Shown: in pieces, positions 9,773 to 18,550 of the stretch
Position numbering within the stretch: position 1 is the stretch's first letter
Layout of the letters: the number at the start of each line of letters is the position of its first letter
Origin: Rhodoferax sp.
GTDB lineage: Bacteria > Pseudomonadota > Gammaproteobacteria > Burkholderiales > Burkholderiaceae_C
Direction: 5' to 3'
Assembly (NCBI RefSeq): GCF_012927445.1
Contig: NZ_JABBPD010000004.1
Span: forward strand, 186,001 to 250,000
DNA length: 64,000 nt
Position numbers and translations under genes: made by a program
Notes under the pieces: model-generated
The model's input: only the letters and a program-made list of their open reading frames with translations
The model's database searches: none
Told to the model about the DNA's origin: nothing

Positions 9773-9809
9773 GGGGCTGAATTATCCCCGCACCTTAAAA
9801 TACAAGCCT

Positions 9810-11807
9810 GTGAACGCTGCCCTATCCCCCTCCCCCCGTCGGCCCATCCGCGAACTGCCCGATGAGCTGATCAGCCAGATTGCCGCCGGTGAAGTCGTGG
9901 AACGCCCGGCCTCGGTGGTGCGGGAGTTGGTCGATAACGCGCTGGACGCCGGGGCCACGCAGGTCACCGTGCGTCTGCTGGCAGGCGGTGTGCGGCTGAT
10001 CGCGGTGGAAGACGACGGCGCCGGCATCCTGCGGGAAGAACTGCCGATTGCGCTCAAACGCCACGCCACCAGCAAAATCAGCAACCTGCTCGATCTGGAG
10101 TCGGTGGCGACCATGGGGTTTCGGGGCGAGGCGCTCGCCGCTATTAATTCAATAGCAGACTGCGCAATACTGTCGAGGGCTACAGGCCAAAACAGTGCTT
10201 ATCTTCTGGATGGCCGTACTGGCGAGCTCAAACCGGTGGCGCGCAGCACCGGCACCACGGTGGAAGTCAAGGAACTGTTCTTCAGCACCCCGGCGCGGCG
10301 CAAGTTCCTGAAAACCGACGCCACCGAGCTAGCGCACTGTGTGGAGGCGGTGCGCCGCCACGCCTTGGCGCGGCCCGACGTGGGCTTTGCCATCTGGCAC
10401 GAAGGCAAGCTGGTGGAGCAATGGCGCAAGTGCGACGGTGATCAAGCGCTGGACCAGCGCCTGGCCGATGTACTGGGCAGCGATTTTGTCGAACGCTCGG
10501 TGCGGGTCGACTACCGCACCAGCAACAGCCACCGGCTGGAAAGCACGCCCGCGGTTCGGGTCTGGGGCCGCGCCGGCATTCCCGACGCCGCGCGCTCACG
10601 GGCTGACCAGCAGTTTTGCTACGTCAACGGCCGCTTTGTGCGCGACAAGGTGCTGACCCATGCCGCCCGCAGCGCCTATGAAGACGTGCTGCACGGCCAC
10701 CGCCAGCCGGTATATGCGCTGTACATCGAGATTGACCCGACCCGCGTGGACGTCAATGTGCACCCGACCAAGATCGAAGTCCGTTTTCGCGATAGCCGCG
10801 AAGTCCACCAAGCCGTGCGCCACGCCGTAGAGGACGCACTGGCGGCGCCGCGTGCCGCGCTCGCCGCGCAAATGGGCCTGACCAGCGGGCAAATCGATGA
10901 CGCCAACAACCCGGACGCGGCCCTGAAGGCCGCATCACCCGGTATTTATGCGTCAAATGTGCCTCTAGCCCCCATGTACTCTGCGCAACCAGCTATCAAT
11001 TTTGAAGCTGCTGCCGGCTACCGGGTCAGTGATGTGGGACTGCTTTGGCACAAAAGCGATCCCGTGCCGCCCAGCAGCGCATGGACCCGTCCCACGGACA
11101 ACCAGGTCAGCGCAACCAGCAACGACGGCAGCTCCCAGGCCGCGCCCGGATTGCCTGCGCCGCTGCCAACCGGCGACTGGCCCTTGGGCCGCGCACTGGC
11201 ACAGTTGCAAGGCATTTACATCCTGGCAGAAAACACGCAAGGCCTCATCATCGTGGACATGCATGCCGCCCACGAGCGCATCGTCTACGAGCGGTTAAAG
11301 GCCCAGTTGCTGGTCCAGCACGCCGTGAACGAGGTTTCCGCAGTTGCAGCCACCGGCGCAGTGCCCCGGCTGGTGAGCCAGCCGCTGCTGATTCCCGTGA
11401 CCTTTGCGGCCACGCCGAACGAGGTGGCCACCGCCGAAGCCCACGCCGACACCCTGAGAACGCTGGGTCTGGAAATCACCCCTTTTTCACCCAAGACCCT
11501 GGCGGTGCGGGCGGTGCCCACCACGCTGGCCCAGGGTGATGCCACCGAATTGGCGAGAGGTGTGCTGGCGGAGCTGTCCCAGCACGATGCCAGCACCGTC
11601 ATCCAGCGTGCGCAAAATGAATTGCTGTCCACCATGGCTTGTCACGGTGCGGTGCGTGCCAATCGCCGCCTGACCCTCGAAGAAATGAATGCGCTGCTGC
11701 GCCAGATGGAAGCCACCGACCGCTCCGACCAATGCAACCACGGGCGCCCGACTTGGCGACAGGTCAGCATCACGGACCTGGACAAGCTGTTTTTACGCGG
11801 GCGTTAG
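9810..11807 (+). CDS. mutL: DNA mismatch repair protein MutL
   Basis: The GHKL ATPase motifs are present: ELVDNALDAGA, DDGAGI and TMGFRGEALAAI. The C-terminal domain has DMHAAHERIVYE, which fits the endonuclease motif DQHAx2Ex4E with Met for Gln, plus ACHGAVRA and CNHGRPT metal-site motifs. MutL here is therefore probably a nicking enzyme, as expected in bacteria without MutH. I prefer the GTG at 9810 because the longer frame to 9762 runs into the divergent dedA start. Two copies of the interspersed repeat lie in frame, one in the conserved ATPase domain and one in the inter-domain linker. Confidence 0.95.
   Translation: MNAALSPSPRRPIRELPDELISQIAAGEVVERPASVVRELVDNALDAGATQVTVRLLAGGVRLIAVEDDGAGILREELPIALKRHATSKISNLLDLESVATMGFRGEALAAINSIADCAILSRATGQNSAYLLDGRTGELKPVARSTGTTVEVKELFFSTPARRKFLKTDATELAHCVEAVRRHALARPDVGFAIWHEGKLVEQWRKCDGDQALDQRLADVLGSDFVERSVRVDYRTSNSHRLESTPAVRVWGRAGIPDAARSRADQQFCYVNGRFVRDKVLTHAARSAYEDVLHGHRQPVYALYIEIDPTRVDVNVHPTKIEVRFRDSREVHQAVRHAVEDALAAPRAALAAQMGLTSGQIDDANNPDAALKAASPGIYASNVPLAPMYSAQPAINFEAAAGYRVSDVGLLWHKSDPVPPSSAWTRPTDNQVSATSNDGSSQAAPGLPAPLPTGDWPLGRALAQLQGIYILAENTQGLIIVDMHAAHERIVYERLKAQLLVQHAVNEVSAVAATGAVPRLVSQPLLIPVTFAATPNEVATAEAHADTLRTLGLEITPFSPKTLAVRAVPTTLAQGDATELARGVLAELSQHDASTVIQRAQNELLSTMACHGAVRANRRLTLEEMNALLRQMEATDRSDQCNHGRPTWRQVSITDLDKLFLRGR
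10139..10193 (+). repeat. Interspersed palindromic repeat, copy 3 (mutL ATPase domain)
   Basis: GCTATTAATTCAATAGC here is identical to the left arm of the pepN copy, and GAGGGCTACAGGCC matches the right box. It encodes residues immediately after GFRGEALA. Confidence 0.7.
10951..11012 (-). repeat. Interspersed palindromic repeat, copy 4 (mutL linker, reversed)
   Basis: The reverse complement reads ATTGATAGCTG, then a GGGGGCTAGAGGC box. It lies in frame in the variable MutL linker, in the opposite orientation to copy 3. Confidence 0.7.
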
Positions 11808-11823
11808 CCCAAGCGCACACGCG

Positions 11824-12219
11824 CTACTCAACATCGCCCAGCTTGTAGTCATCCATCGGGTACGACGTCTCGGGCTCATCTTTGTCCAGCTCATGCTCCA
11901 TGGCCAGGTGATGTTTGTGGATGAGGTCATGAAATTCTGAAAACGGTCCCGTCAGCAGGTAAACCGGCTGCCTTGTATCCGGCTGAAACCCGGTCAGTCC
12001 AGCGGCCACCCCGGACGAAGCGCGCTCGACCTCAGCCAAGCCCAAGTCCAGTAAATCCGTGAGAAGCTGGGTGCGTGTTTTCTGCGGATGCATCTCGCGC
12101 AGTGCCTCCAACCGGGACGCCAGTTCAAGCGGCAATCGGCAGGTGTAACTTTTGCGCGCGAGGCGCCGGCCGCCTTCACGTTGAGCAGCCGGCAAATTAA
12201 CAGGTTTTTTAGTTGTCAT
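11824..12219 (-). CDS. Hypothetical protein with ribbon-helix-helix-like segment
   Basis: The 131-residue product has a segment KSYTCRLPLELASRLEALRE followed by a helical KTRTQLLTDLLDLGLAEVE (residues ~20-65). This resembles the beta-helix-helix DNA-binding fold of Arc/CopG proteins. The C-terminal half is acidic and unrecognised (HHLAMEHELDKDEPE). The ATG at 12219 is preferred because the longer frame runs through the neighbouring flavodoxin gene. It is on the same strand as, and 10 bp downstream of, that gene. Confidence 0.6.
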   Translation of the reverse strand: MTTKKPVNLPAAQREGGRRLARKSYTCRLPLELASRLEALREMHPQKTRTQLLTDLLDLGLAEVERASSGVAAGLTGFQPDTRQPVYLLTGPFSEFHDLIHKHHLAMEHELDKDEPETSYPMDDYKLGDVE

Positions 12220-12229
12220 GGCATGCGCT

Positions 12230-12769
12230 TTAAAGACCGATAGGAGACTTGCTGAATGCGCGCTCAACGCGACGGGGCCGCCTGCGTAGCCGGCCTGAGC
12301 CCTTGAGTGCACTGGCAAATTTCGACAGTCGATCGTGATACAGCTCAGCTGCCACTTCTGCATCAGCAACGGCCATTGTCGCCACAGCAGGCCGACCACA
12401 AAGAGCTGCCAGATCACTGAGCACCTTGTCTTGCCCGGAGCCGCCATAGGTGCAGAAAAAAGCAACCCGTTTGAATTGACGACGATGTCTTTTGACGTAG
12501 GTTCGCACCGGACTGGCCACATTCCAGAACCAGATCGGCGTTCCAATCACGACAATGTCATAGTCACTCGGAATATGTTTGGCACGTCGAATCGGCGTAT
12601 CCAGATGCAAGGCGGCTTCAATGGCCGATCGCACATAACCAACGGCATGGGTGCGCCCTTTCACGCCTTCGATGGGCTCCAGATCAGCATTGCAGGCACG
12701 GGCGACCTGCCGGGCAATGGTCCGCGTGAAGCCGGTTCGTGAATAGTAGAGCACCAATATTTTCTTCAT
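12230..12769 (-). CDS. Flavodoxin-family protein
   Basis: The 179-residue product starts with a flavodoxin phosphate-binding loop, ILVLYYSRTGFTRTIA. It has GTPIWFWNVASPVRTYV (flavin ring region) and FFCTYGGSGQDKV (third FMN-contact loop). It resembles stand-alone menaquinone-dependent-type or NAD(P)H:quinone flavodoxins. The last ~35 residues are Arg-rich and not typical. Redox partners cannot be inferred from the neighbours. Confidence 0.8.
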   Translation of the reverse strand: MKKILVLYYSRTGFTRTIARQVARACNADLEPIEGVKGRTHAVGYVRSAIEAALHLDTPIRRAKHIPSDYDIVVIGTPIWFWNVASPVRTYVKRHRRQFKRVAFFCTYGGSGQDKVLSDLAALCGRPAVATMAVADAEVAAELYHDRLSKFASALKGSGRLRRRPRRVERAFSKSPIGL

Positions 12770-12867
12770 ACATTAGGATGGACGTCGCGGGCTTTATTCC
12801 GGTCAAGGTGGTGCGATGAAGAACAGAAAAGTTAGTTTTAAACCTCGACCTATGATGCTGAATGGTT

Positions 12868-14220
12868 TCAGAACGTCATCGGCAACCGGACCGTCAGCGA
12901 CACATCGGGTGTATCACGCGTGAGGCCGGCACCGACTGACACGTTCAAGGATGTTTTTTGGCTGAGTCGGTAGGAGTAGCCGAGCAACAAGGTTCCTAGC
13001 TGTGTCCGGACAGAACCCGGCACTACCTCACCATTTTGCCGCGTTGAGCCCACCGAACTATGGTCATAACCGATGCTGAAAGAAGCCTTTTCGTTCAACG
13101 CCAAACCCATACCGAAGTTAAAGCCAATGATGTCGCCGGGGGCGATCGTCCCCAGAGCCTCCTCCTGGCCGTTCAGGATTTTGCGGTTGACGTTGTCGCG
13201 CGAAAAATTGTGCGTGTAGGTAAGGCTTCCGAAAAACACGGCGGGGTCTGACGGGTAAAGAACGGTCATGCCGACTTGCAGCGAGTTGAAGCCGGAGCCG
13301 GTCGGCAAATCAAGCGGCAAACCTGTACCGGTAACATTAGTGCCAACACAGCGTTGACTGCAATCGGTCACCACCTCAAACGGGTCTGTACCCGTGCGGG
13401 TTTTGTAGCGCAACGTACCCAAGTAATAAGGTGTGTCAACGCCACCATCGTTCAATTGGTAGCGTGCACCAAACTCAACATCACCTATGTGCATGCCGCT
13501 CGCCGAGAACACGCCTTCCGTTGCAACTCCTGCGTTAATTTCGCGGCTTACCGTAGCGTCTGACCGATAGACATAAGGCGCCCGCACCTCCAATTCGAGT
13601 CGATTAGTAACACCAAGGCGCGCTGACAAGGCTGCCGTGACCGTGTTGCGTTTGACTTCGCGCACATCAATCAACCCGACCAAAAGTGCCGGAATAATGG
13701 TGTACCCCACTAAGGCGACCCGGTTGCTCGACGAGTATCCATACTGTAACGAGGGCTCCAGCACGTAGTGCCCCTTGGGCGTGAGTACGCCAGGCTGCTC
13801 AAACAAGGGCGCCACCTCTGGCGGCCGCCCCTCCGTGCTTGCCGCTTTACCCACCGGTTTGGCTTCTTGCGGCTGCGCCTGGGCAATTTGCTCCGGCTCA
13901 CCCACCTTGCCTGCGCCGCGTTGCGCGGCCAGGGTGTCCCAACTCGCGACGCCGCGCAATTCATCAAGCGCCGTTTGTTGTTGCGCTACCTGGCGCTCCA
14001 AAGATTTGAGCAGCGTTCTTTGTTCAAAATACTGTTGGCGAAATGACTCCAGATGTGCCAGTAATTTTCTTTGCTCGTCCAGCTCCTGGCTCAAGGATTC
14101 CAGGCGCATTTGCATTTCATGCGAGCTACCCGTCTTTGATTGCGCGTGAACCGAGCCGCCGATCAACAGAAAAACCGCACAACTCACCGCACTGATGGCG
14201 GGTAATTTCAGATGAACCAT
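12868..14220 (-). CDS. FapF-like outer-membrane secretion pore with N-terminal coiled coil
   Basis: The 450-residue product has a signal peptide (cleavage near GSVHA-QS) and a predicted coiled coil at ~35-95 with Leu/Gln-rich heptads (LESLSQELDEQRKLLAHLE onward). A Pro/Ala linker follows, then a beta-rich domain from ~140 with alternating aromatic and polar residues, ending in Phe as outer-membrane barrels do. This is the architecture of FapF, the exporter of Pseudomonas Fap amyloid subunits. It is divergent from a sigma-54 activator gene and 2 kb from a secreted repeat protein and a FapD-like peptidase. I infer export of those proteins. Homology to FapF rests on architecture and context. Confidence 0.7.
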   Translation of the reverse strand: MVHLKLPAISAVSCAVFLLIGGSVHAQSKTGSSHEMQMRLESLSQELDEQRKLLAHLESFRQQYFEQRTLLKSLERQVAQQQTALDELRGVASWDTLAAQRGAGKVGEPEQIAQAQPQEAKPVGKAASTEGRPPEVAPLFEQPGVLTPKGHYVLEPSLQYGYSSSNRVALVGYTIIPALLVGLIDVREVKRNTVTAALSARLGVTNRLELEVRAPYVYRSDATVSREINAGVATEGVFSASGMHIGDVEFGARYQLNDGGVDTPYYLGTLRYKTRTGTDPFEVVTDCSQRCVGTNVTGTGLPLDLPTGSGFNSLQVGMTVLYPSDPAVFFGSLTYTHNFSRDNVNRKILNGQEEALGTIAPGDIIGFNFGMGLALNEKASFSIGYDHSSVGSTRQNGEVVPGSVRTQLGTLLLGYSYRLSQKTSLNVSVGAGLTRDTPDVSLTVRLPMTF

Positions 14221-14481
14221 GAGTCATTTCTCCGAGTGTCCAACATACTAAAAAGCCCCAATCGGGGTCGCTAGTGTTGAAGAACTGCTCAAATTCACAG
14301 TTGCGAAAGATCAAGCCCAGTTCAGAGCTGATTTCCCCAATGCAGGTCGTCATAGTGACAAATCTCAAATCACTTGAAACGGGTACTGCTTATGCTCGGC
14401 GTCAATCCAATGTGGCGCCTGCGTCTTGAATGAGAGCGCCTGTATTCCAAGTCCAGGAAACAGAGGAATACCCAAAGGGAA
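14221..14481. promoter_or_regulatory. Divergent intergenic region between barrel gene and sigma-54 activator
   Basis: The 261 bp hold both promoters. I found no good -24/-12 element on either strand. On the minus strand a short CCCC-GATT-GGGG hairpin followed by CTTTTTA (near 14251-14270) lies in the 5' leader of the barrel gene and could act as an attenuator. Everything else is unassigned. Confidence 0.4.
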
Positions 14482-15822
14482 ATGCACATGTCGTTGAGAC
14501 CGTTGTTGAGTGTCACGCTGGGGGATACTTCGCTCTTGACCACCCCCCCGCTGTTGTTGTCATCTTGGGATGCGTGTTCCGTCAATGACCTGAGTTCCGC
14601 CCGCAAGGCGCTTAACCATCACCGCTATCCAGTGGGACTCTTGCTGCTCAATAATTCAAGGGATGCCGATGTCATCGACTTGGATGCCCTGCTCGAAGCG
14701 CACCAATCAACTCAATGGGTGGGCGTTTTTCCGGCCGAAATAATCAAGCTGCCCGTGTATCGGGCGTTGATTGTCCAACACCTGTTTGATTTTCATACTT
14801 GGCCCATCGACCCCTTTCGGCTCAATCACACCCTGGGTCATGCCTACGGATATGCTGAACTGAGTGGATCACCCGACATTACGATTTCAGCCAAGCGCGA
14901 CATGGAACTGGTGGGTCAGAGCGAGGCCATTCAACAATTACGCAGACAAATAACCAAAGTCGCTCAGGCCAATGCCCCGGTACTGATCTGGGGCGAAAGT
15001 GGCAGCGGCAAGGAATTGACGGCGCATGCGATTCACAACCATTCAAAACGGGCTCACGGCCCCTTTATCGCGGTCAATTGCGGCGCTATTCCCGCCAGCC
15101 TGATCCAGTCAGAGTTGTTTGGTTACGAGCGTGGTGCGTTCACGGGTGCAGCCAAGGAAAAGCGGGGACTGATTGAGTCGGCAGCAGGCGGTACGCTTTT
15201 TCTGGACGAGATCGGCGACTTGCCACTTGAACTGCAAACCAATCTGCTTCGTTTTCTACAGGAGCGCACCATTAACCGAATCGGCGCCTCAAACAGTATT
15301 GAAGTCGATGTGCGGGTGATTGCGGCGTCGCACGTGCGCCTTGAAGACGCGGTGAAATCTGGCCTGTTTCGTGAAGACCTGTTGTACCGACTCAACGTTC
15401 TGCCATTGACAGTACCCGCCCTGCGCGAAAGAAAAGAAGATCTGGAGTTGTTGGCCAGACACTTTTTTAAAGTGTTCTCGCACGACAAAAATCCCCGCCT
15501 CACAGGATTCAGCAACCGGGCCATGCTCGCCATCAAAATGCACGATTGGCCAGGCAACGTACGAGAACTCATCAACCGCATCCGACGGGCCCTGGTGATG
15601 TCCGAGGGACGCCTGATCACCCCGGAAGATCTTGATTTGCAAATGCAAACGGGGCTGCGCAATGGAGAGGCGCTGGAGGAGGCCCGCATCCGGGCCGAAC
15701 GCGATGCAATTCACGTCTGCCTGCAAGGCAGCGGCAGCAACGTCACCCGCGCCGCGCGTGATCTGGGTGTGTCCCGCATGACGCTGTATCGACTGATGGA
15801 AAAACACGGCATCAGCCCCTGA
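14482..15822 (+). CDS. Sigma-54-dependent activator, VpsR/FleQ-like
   Basis: The 446-residue regulator has three parts. Residues ~1-135 are a degenerate receiver-like domain without a clear phospho-Asp site. The AAA+ domain has Walker A GESGSGKE, the sigma-54 contact loop GAFTGA (in YERGAFTGAAKEKRG), Walker B TLFLDEIGDL and the REDLLYRLNV Arg-finger region. A C-terminal Fis-type helix-turn-helix contains VTRAARDLGVSRMTLYRLM. The layout is that of VpsR, which activates matrix genes in response to c-di-GMP. It lies upstream of a gene with a sigma-54 promoter, its likely target. Starts at 14482 or 14488 are both possible; AAAGGGA lies upstream. Confidence 0.9.
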   Translation: MHMSLRPLLSVTLGDTSLLTTPPLLLSSWDACSVNDLSSARKALNHHRYPVGLLLLNNSRDADVIDLDALLEAHQSTQWVGVFPAEIIKLPVYRALIVQHLFDFHTWPIDPFRLNHTLGHAYGYAELSGSPDITISAKRDMELVGQSEAIQQLRRQITKVAQANAPVLIWGESGSGKELTAHAIHNHSKRAHGPFIAVNCGAIPASLIQSELFGYERGAFTGAAKEKRGLIESAAGGTLFLDEIGDLPLELQTNLLRFLQERTINRIGASNSIEVDVRVIAASHVRLEDAVKSGLFREDLLYRLNVLPLTVPALRERKEDLELLARHFFKVFSHDKNPRLTGFSNRAMLAIKMHDWPGNVRELINRIRRALVMSEGRLITPEDLDLQMQTGLRNGEALEEARIRAERDAIHVCLQGSGSNVTRAARDLGVSRMTLYRLMEKHGISP

Positions 15823-15823
15823 A

Positions 15824-15856
15824 GAGGCCAGCGGCTTAACACGCCGCCTTGGCCTC
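15824..15856 (+). terminator. Hairpin after sigma-54 activator gene
   Basis: A GC-rich inverted repeat (AGGCCAGCGGC / GCCGCCTTGGCCT, slightly imperfect) starts 2 bp after the stop codon. No T-tract follows, so it may be a weak terminator or an mRNA 3' end stabiliser. Confidence 0.45.
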
Positions 15857-16223
15857 AAGCATCAGGTGCATCAAAAGTGTGACACTTTGATTGGGTGGCG
15901 ACAAGTGAGCAAGAGCTTGCCGCGAGCATTGAATTTAAAGGCGTCGGTTTGCCCTCTTTGCGATATGTCAAACACTGCGAAGCCACAGATTTTTAGAACT
16001 GTAACGTGCTTGATACAACCAGCCCTTCAACGAAAAGAATTTAAAGATTTCGAACGGTAGAAAACAGTTCCCACCGTCAATAAATCTTATTTTTTCTTTA
16101 TAAATCAACCACTTAGGAATGTTGTTTTTTTGTGGCACTGATTTTGCTGTGAGTAGCTCGGATTGACGTAATTTATGCGTCGAGCCATGTAAATCTTAAC
16201 TAGCAATTTTTAAAGGAAATACC
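15857..16223 (+). promoter_or_regulatory. Regulatory region of the secreted repeat protein
   Basis: This stretch before the 772-residue protein holds no convincing gene. It contains an imperfect palindrome (ATCAAAAGTGT-G-ACACTTTGAT, ~15868-15890), a candidate activator site ~250 bp upstream of the -24/-12 promoter. An AT-rich segment (~16070-16130) just upstream of the promoter could bind IHF or aid bending. Confidence 0.5.
16133..16148 (+). promoter_or_regulatory. Sigma-54 (-24/-12) promoter
   Basis: TGGCAC at 16133-16138 and TTGCT at 16144-16148 leave exactly 10 bp between the GG and GC dinucleotides, the strict spacing for sigma-54. Transcription should start near 16159, giving a ~65-nt leader. 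It drives the Asn/Gly-rich secreted protein and probably the downstream C39 peptidase genes. The adjacent VpsR-like activator is the natural regulator. Confidence 0.85.
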
Positions 16224-18542
16224 ATGAATAAGACACTCTTGGCGTCGGCTATCGCTGTTGCTTTTGGTATCGCAGGTCAGGCATTGGCGAATCCAACCAC
16301 AAACAACACAGCAGATACTGCGCAGAATAACAATCAGACTGCAACTGCGGCCTCTACTCAGACATCGAACTCGGGTCCTGCAGCCAATGAGAATTCGACG
16401 GCTACCCAGAGCTCATCGAGCAACAGCAGCAACAACTCTGACCAAAACAACAACAAGAGCAGCAACACCAGTAATGCTGACCAAAACAACAACAAGAGCA
16501 TCAACACCAGTAACGCCGATCAAAACAACAACAAGAGCAGCAACACTAGTAATGCTGACCAAAACAACAATAAGAGCACCAACAACGCCGATCAAAACAA
16601 CAACAAGAGCAGCAACACTAGTAATGCTGACCAAAACAACAATAAGAGCACCAACAACAACGACCAAAACAACGACAAGAGCACCGGTCAAAACAACTCA
16701 CGCGGCAACTCCAGGGCCGCTGCTCAGGGCTCAGCGGCGGCAAACAACGGAGCAACAGCCAACGCCAATCCTTCGAACGCATACAACACCTCTACAGCCA
16801 CGGCTGTCAGCACGCTGAGCGGCACTGTCAGCGGCAACAACATTCATGACATTGGCAACAATGCTTCTAACAACGGCAATGCCAATGGCGCTACCGGAAA
16901 TGGTGGCACGGGTGGTGTTGGTCAAGGCGGCGCCGCATCAGGCCAAGGCGGTAACGGGGCCACCGCAACAGGCGGTGCCGGCGCAGTCGGCGCCATTGGT
17001 GGCAGTGCTACAAACGGCAGCGCCTCAAACGGCAGTGCCTCAAATGGCGCTAACACCGCCGGTACGGGTGGATCAGGCGGTTATGCCCAGAATGCGACCA
17101 GTGCTGCGGGTGCCGGTGCCGCAGGCGGTGCTGGTGGCACTGGTGGTGCCGCTGGTGCTGCAACTGGTGGCGCTGGCGGCGCTGGCGGCGCAAGTGGCAG
17201 CACGACTGGTGGCCTTGGCGGTGCAAGTGGTGGCACGACCGGCGGCCTTGGCGGTGCAAGTGGCAGCACGACTGGCGGCCTTGGCGGAACAAGTGGTGGC
17301 ACGACCGGCGGCTCTGGTGGGACAAGTGGCGGCACGACCGGCGGCTCTGGCGGTAGCACGGGCGGCCTGACGGCTGGCTCTGGCGGCTCTGGCGGCAGCA
17401 CGGGTGCTGCAACAGGTGGCTTGGGCGGTGCGGGCGGCTTGGGCGGTGCGGGCGCTGCAAGCGGCATTGCGACCGGGGGTGGCTCCGGCTCAAATGCTAA
17501 CGGTGGCGGGTCTGCTGCAAACGCTGGAGGTTCAGGAACCAATGGCGGGACGCTTGCCGCAGCGGGTGGCAATCAAGGTGGAACCCAAGGACCAGCCAAC
17601 GGTGGCAGTGCCAACGGGGGGGTAAGTACACCTCCAGCGGGCAATGGTGGCAGCGCAAACGGTGGCAGTAATGCAGCCAATGGCAATGCAGGCACCGGCG
17701 GTGGCGGCAGCATCAGTGCTGGAGCCAGCAGCGCCAACGGTGGTGCCAGTAACGCCAACGGTGGCGGAAGCACGGCCAATGCCGGGGCAGGCACCACTGG
17801 TGCCGGTGGTTCTGGTGCTACGGGTGCGGCTGGTGCAGCAGGTGCAGCGGGTACCAACACTGCGGCAGCAGGCGCAGCTGGTGGAACAGCTACCAGTGGA
17901 ACCGCTGGTGCAGGCGCTGCCGCTGGCAGCGGCACGGGCGGGGCAGGTGCGGCGGCATCCAGCGGTACTGCTGGCGCAGGTGCTGCGGCTTCTAGCGGCA
18001 CAGGCGGTTCAGGTGCTGCTGCATCCAGCGGCACAGGCGGAGCAGGTGCTGCGGCATCCAGCGGCGCGGGCGGCACAGGGGCCGTCGGTGCAGCAGGTAA
18101 TAGCACAGGTGGGGCTGGTGCTGCCGGAGCGGCTGGCGGCAATGGCGGCAACAGTGGCACTGCGCAAAACAACGGTGGCACAGGTGGTAATGGCGGATCC
18201 GCCAGCAACGGCAATGCGACCAATGGCAGTGCTACCAACGGTAGCGCAACGGCGGGCAGCGGCGGTGCTGGTGGTGCTGGCGGTGGCGGCAACAGTGGCG
18301 GCGCTGGTGGCTCCGGCGGAACTGTCACCGGTGGTGTTGGCAACGGTGGTGTAGGTGCTGGCGGCTCTGGTGGCGCTGGTGGCAACATCAATGTTAATGC
18401 TGGGACTTTCAATATGTCCAACGTTATGAGCAGTGTTGGGCAATCGGCCGCCGGCATCATGGTTGCAGCGCAAAACAGCGGCATGGCAGCCATGATTCAG
18501 CAGAGCGTCAATGTTCAGGCTAACTTAGCTGTGGGCAAGTAA
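16224..18542 (+). CDS. Secreted Asn/Gly-rich repeat protein, candidate amyloid or matrix subunit
   Basis: The 772-residue product has a signal peptide (MNKTLLASAIAVAFGIAGQALA) and a Ser/Asn/Thr-rich zone. Seven near-identical 11-13-residue DQNNNKS repeats follow (16440-16690). Then comes a ~500-residue Gly/Ala/Ser region with TTGGLGGASG-type units (~17200-17400) and 11-residue GAGAAASSGTG units (~17920-18090). A distinct, more hydrophobic C-terminus ends in QNSGMAAMIQQSVNVQANL. There is no Cys and almost no aromatic residue. AAAGGAAA precedes the ATG. Its sigma-54 promoter and neighbours (FapF-like pore, C39 peptidase) suggest an exported fibre, adhesin or matrix protein. It is unlike FapC in composition and length. 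Confidence 0.75.
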   Translation: MNKTLLASAIAVAFGIAGQALANPTTNNTADTAQNNNQTATAASTQTSNSGPAANENSTATQSSSSNSSNNSDQNNNKSSNTSNADQNNNKSINTSNADQNNNKSSNTSNADQNNNKSTNNADQNNNKSSNTSNADQNNNKSTNNNDQNNDKSTGQNNSRGNSRAAAQGSAAANNGATANANPSNAYNTSTATAVSTLSGTVSGNNIHDIGNNASNNGNANGATGNGGTGGVGQGGAASGQGGNGATATGGAGAVGAIGGSATNGSASNGSASNGANTAGTGGSGGYAQNATSAAGAGAAGGAGGTGGAAGAATGGAGGAGGASGSTTGGLGGASGGTTGGLGGASGSTTGGLGGTSGGTTGGSGGTSGGTTGGSGGSTGGLTAGSGGSGGSTGAATGGLGGAGGLGGAGAASGIATGGGSGSNANGGGSAANAGGSGTNGGTLAAAGGNQGGTQGPANGGSANGGVSTPPAGNGGSANGGSNAANGNAGTGGGGSISAGASSANGGASNANGGGSTANAGAGTTGAGGSGATGAAGAAGAAGTNTAAAGAAGGTATSGTAGAGAAAGSGTGGAGAAASSGTAGAGAAASSGTGGSGAAASSGTGGAGAAASSGAGGTGAVGAAGNSTGGAGAAGAAGGNGGNSGTAQNNGGTGGNGGSASNGNATNGSATNGSATAGSGGAGGAGGGGNSGGAGGSGGTVTGGVGNGGVGAGGSGGAGGNINVNAGTFNMSNVMSSVGQSAAGIMVAAQNSGMAAMIQQSVNVQANLAVGK
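16440..16690 (+). repeat. Tandem 33/39-bp coding repeats (Asn-rich units)
   Basis: Seven units begin with codons for DQNN[ND]KS, spaced 39 or 33 bp, and several are nearly identical at DNA level. This is typical of slippage-prone coding repeats whose copy number differs between strains. Confidence 0.85.
17920..18090 (+). repeat. Tandem 33-bp coding repeats (Gly/Ala/Ser units)
   Basis: About five consecutive 11-residue units of GxGAAASSGTG type occur with high nucleotide identity. They keep the reading frame and probably vary in number. Confidence 0.75.
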
Positions 18543-18550
18543 GCGGCAAA

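Noticed and set aside
14401..14430. TGGCGC-like -24 element before the sigma-54 activator
   Set aside because: The GG to GC distance is wrong (no GC at +10), so it is not a sigma-54 promoter.
16440..16690. Tandem repeats that could be mistaken for a CRISPR array
   Set aside because: The units are in frame, contiguous, and of 33/39 bp without unique spacers; no cas genes are nearby.
17573..18493. Long minus-strand frame encoding a Pro-rich protein
   Set aside because: It is the mirror of the Gly-rich coding repeats of the + strand gene; Pro codons are the complement of Gly codons. No ribosome site or domain supports it.
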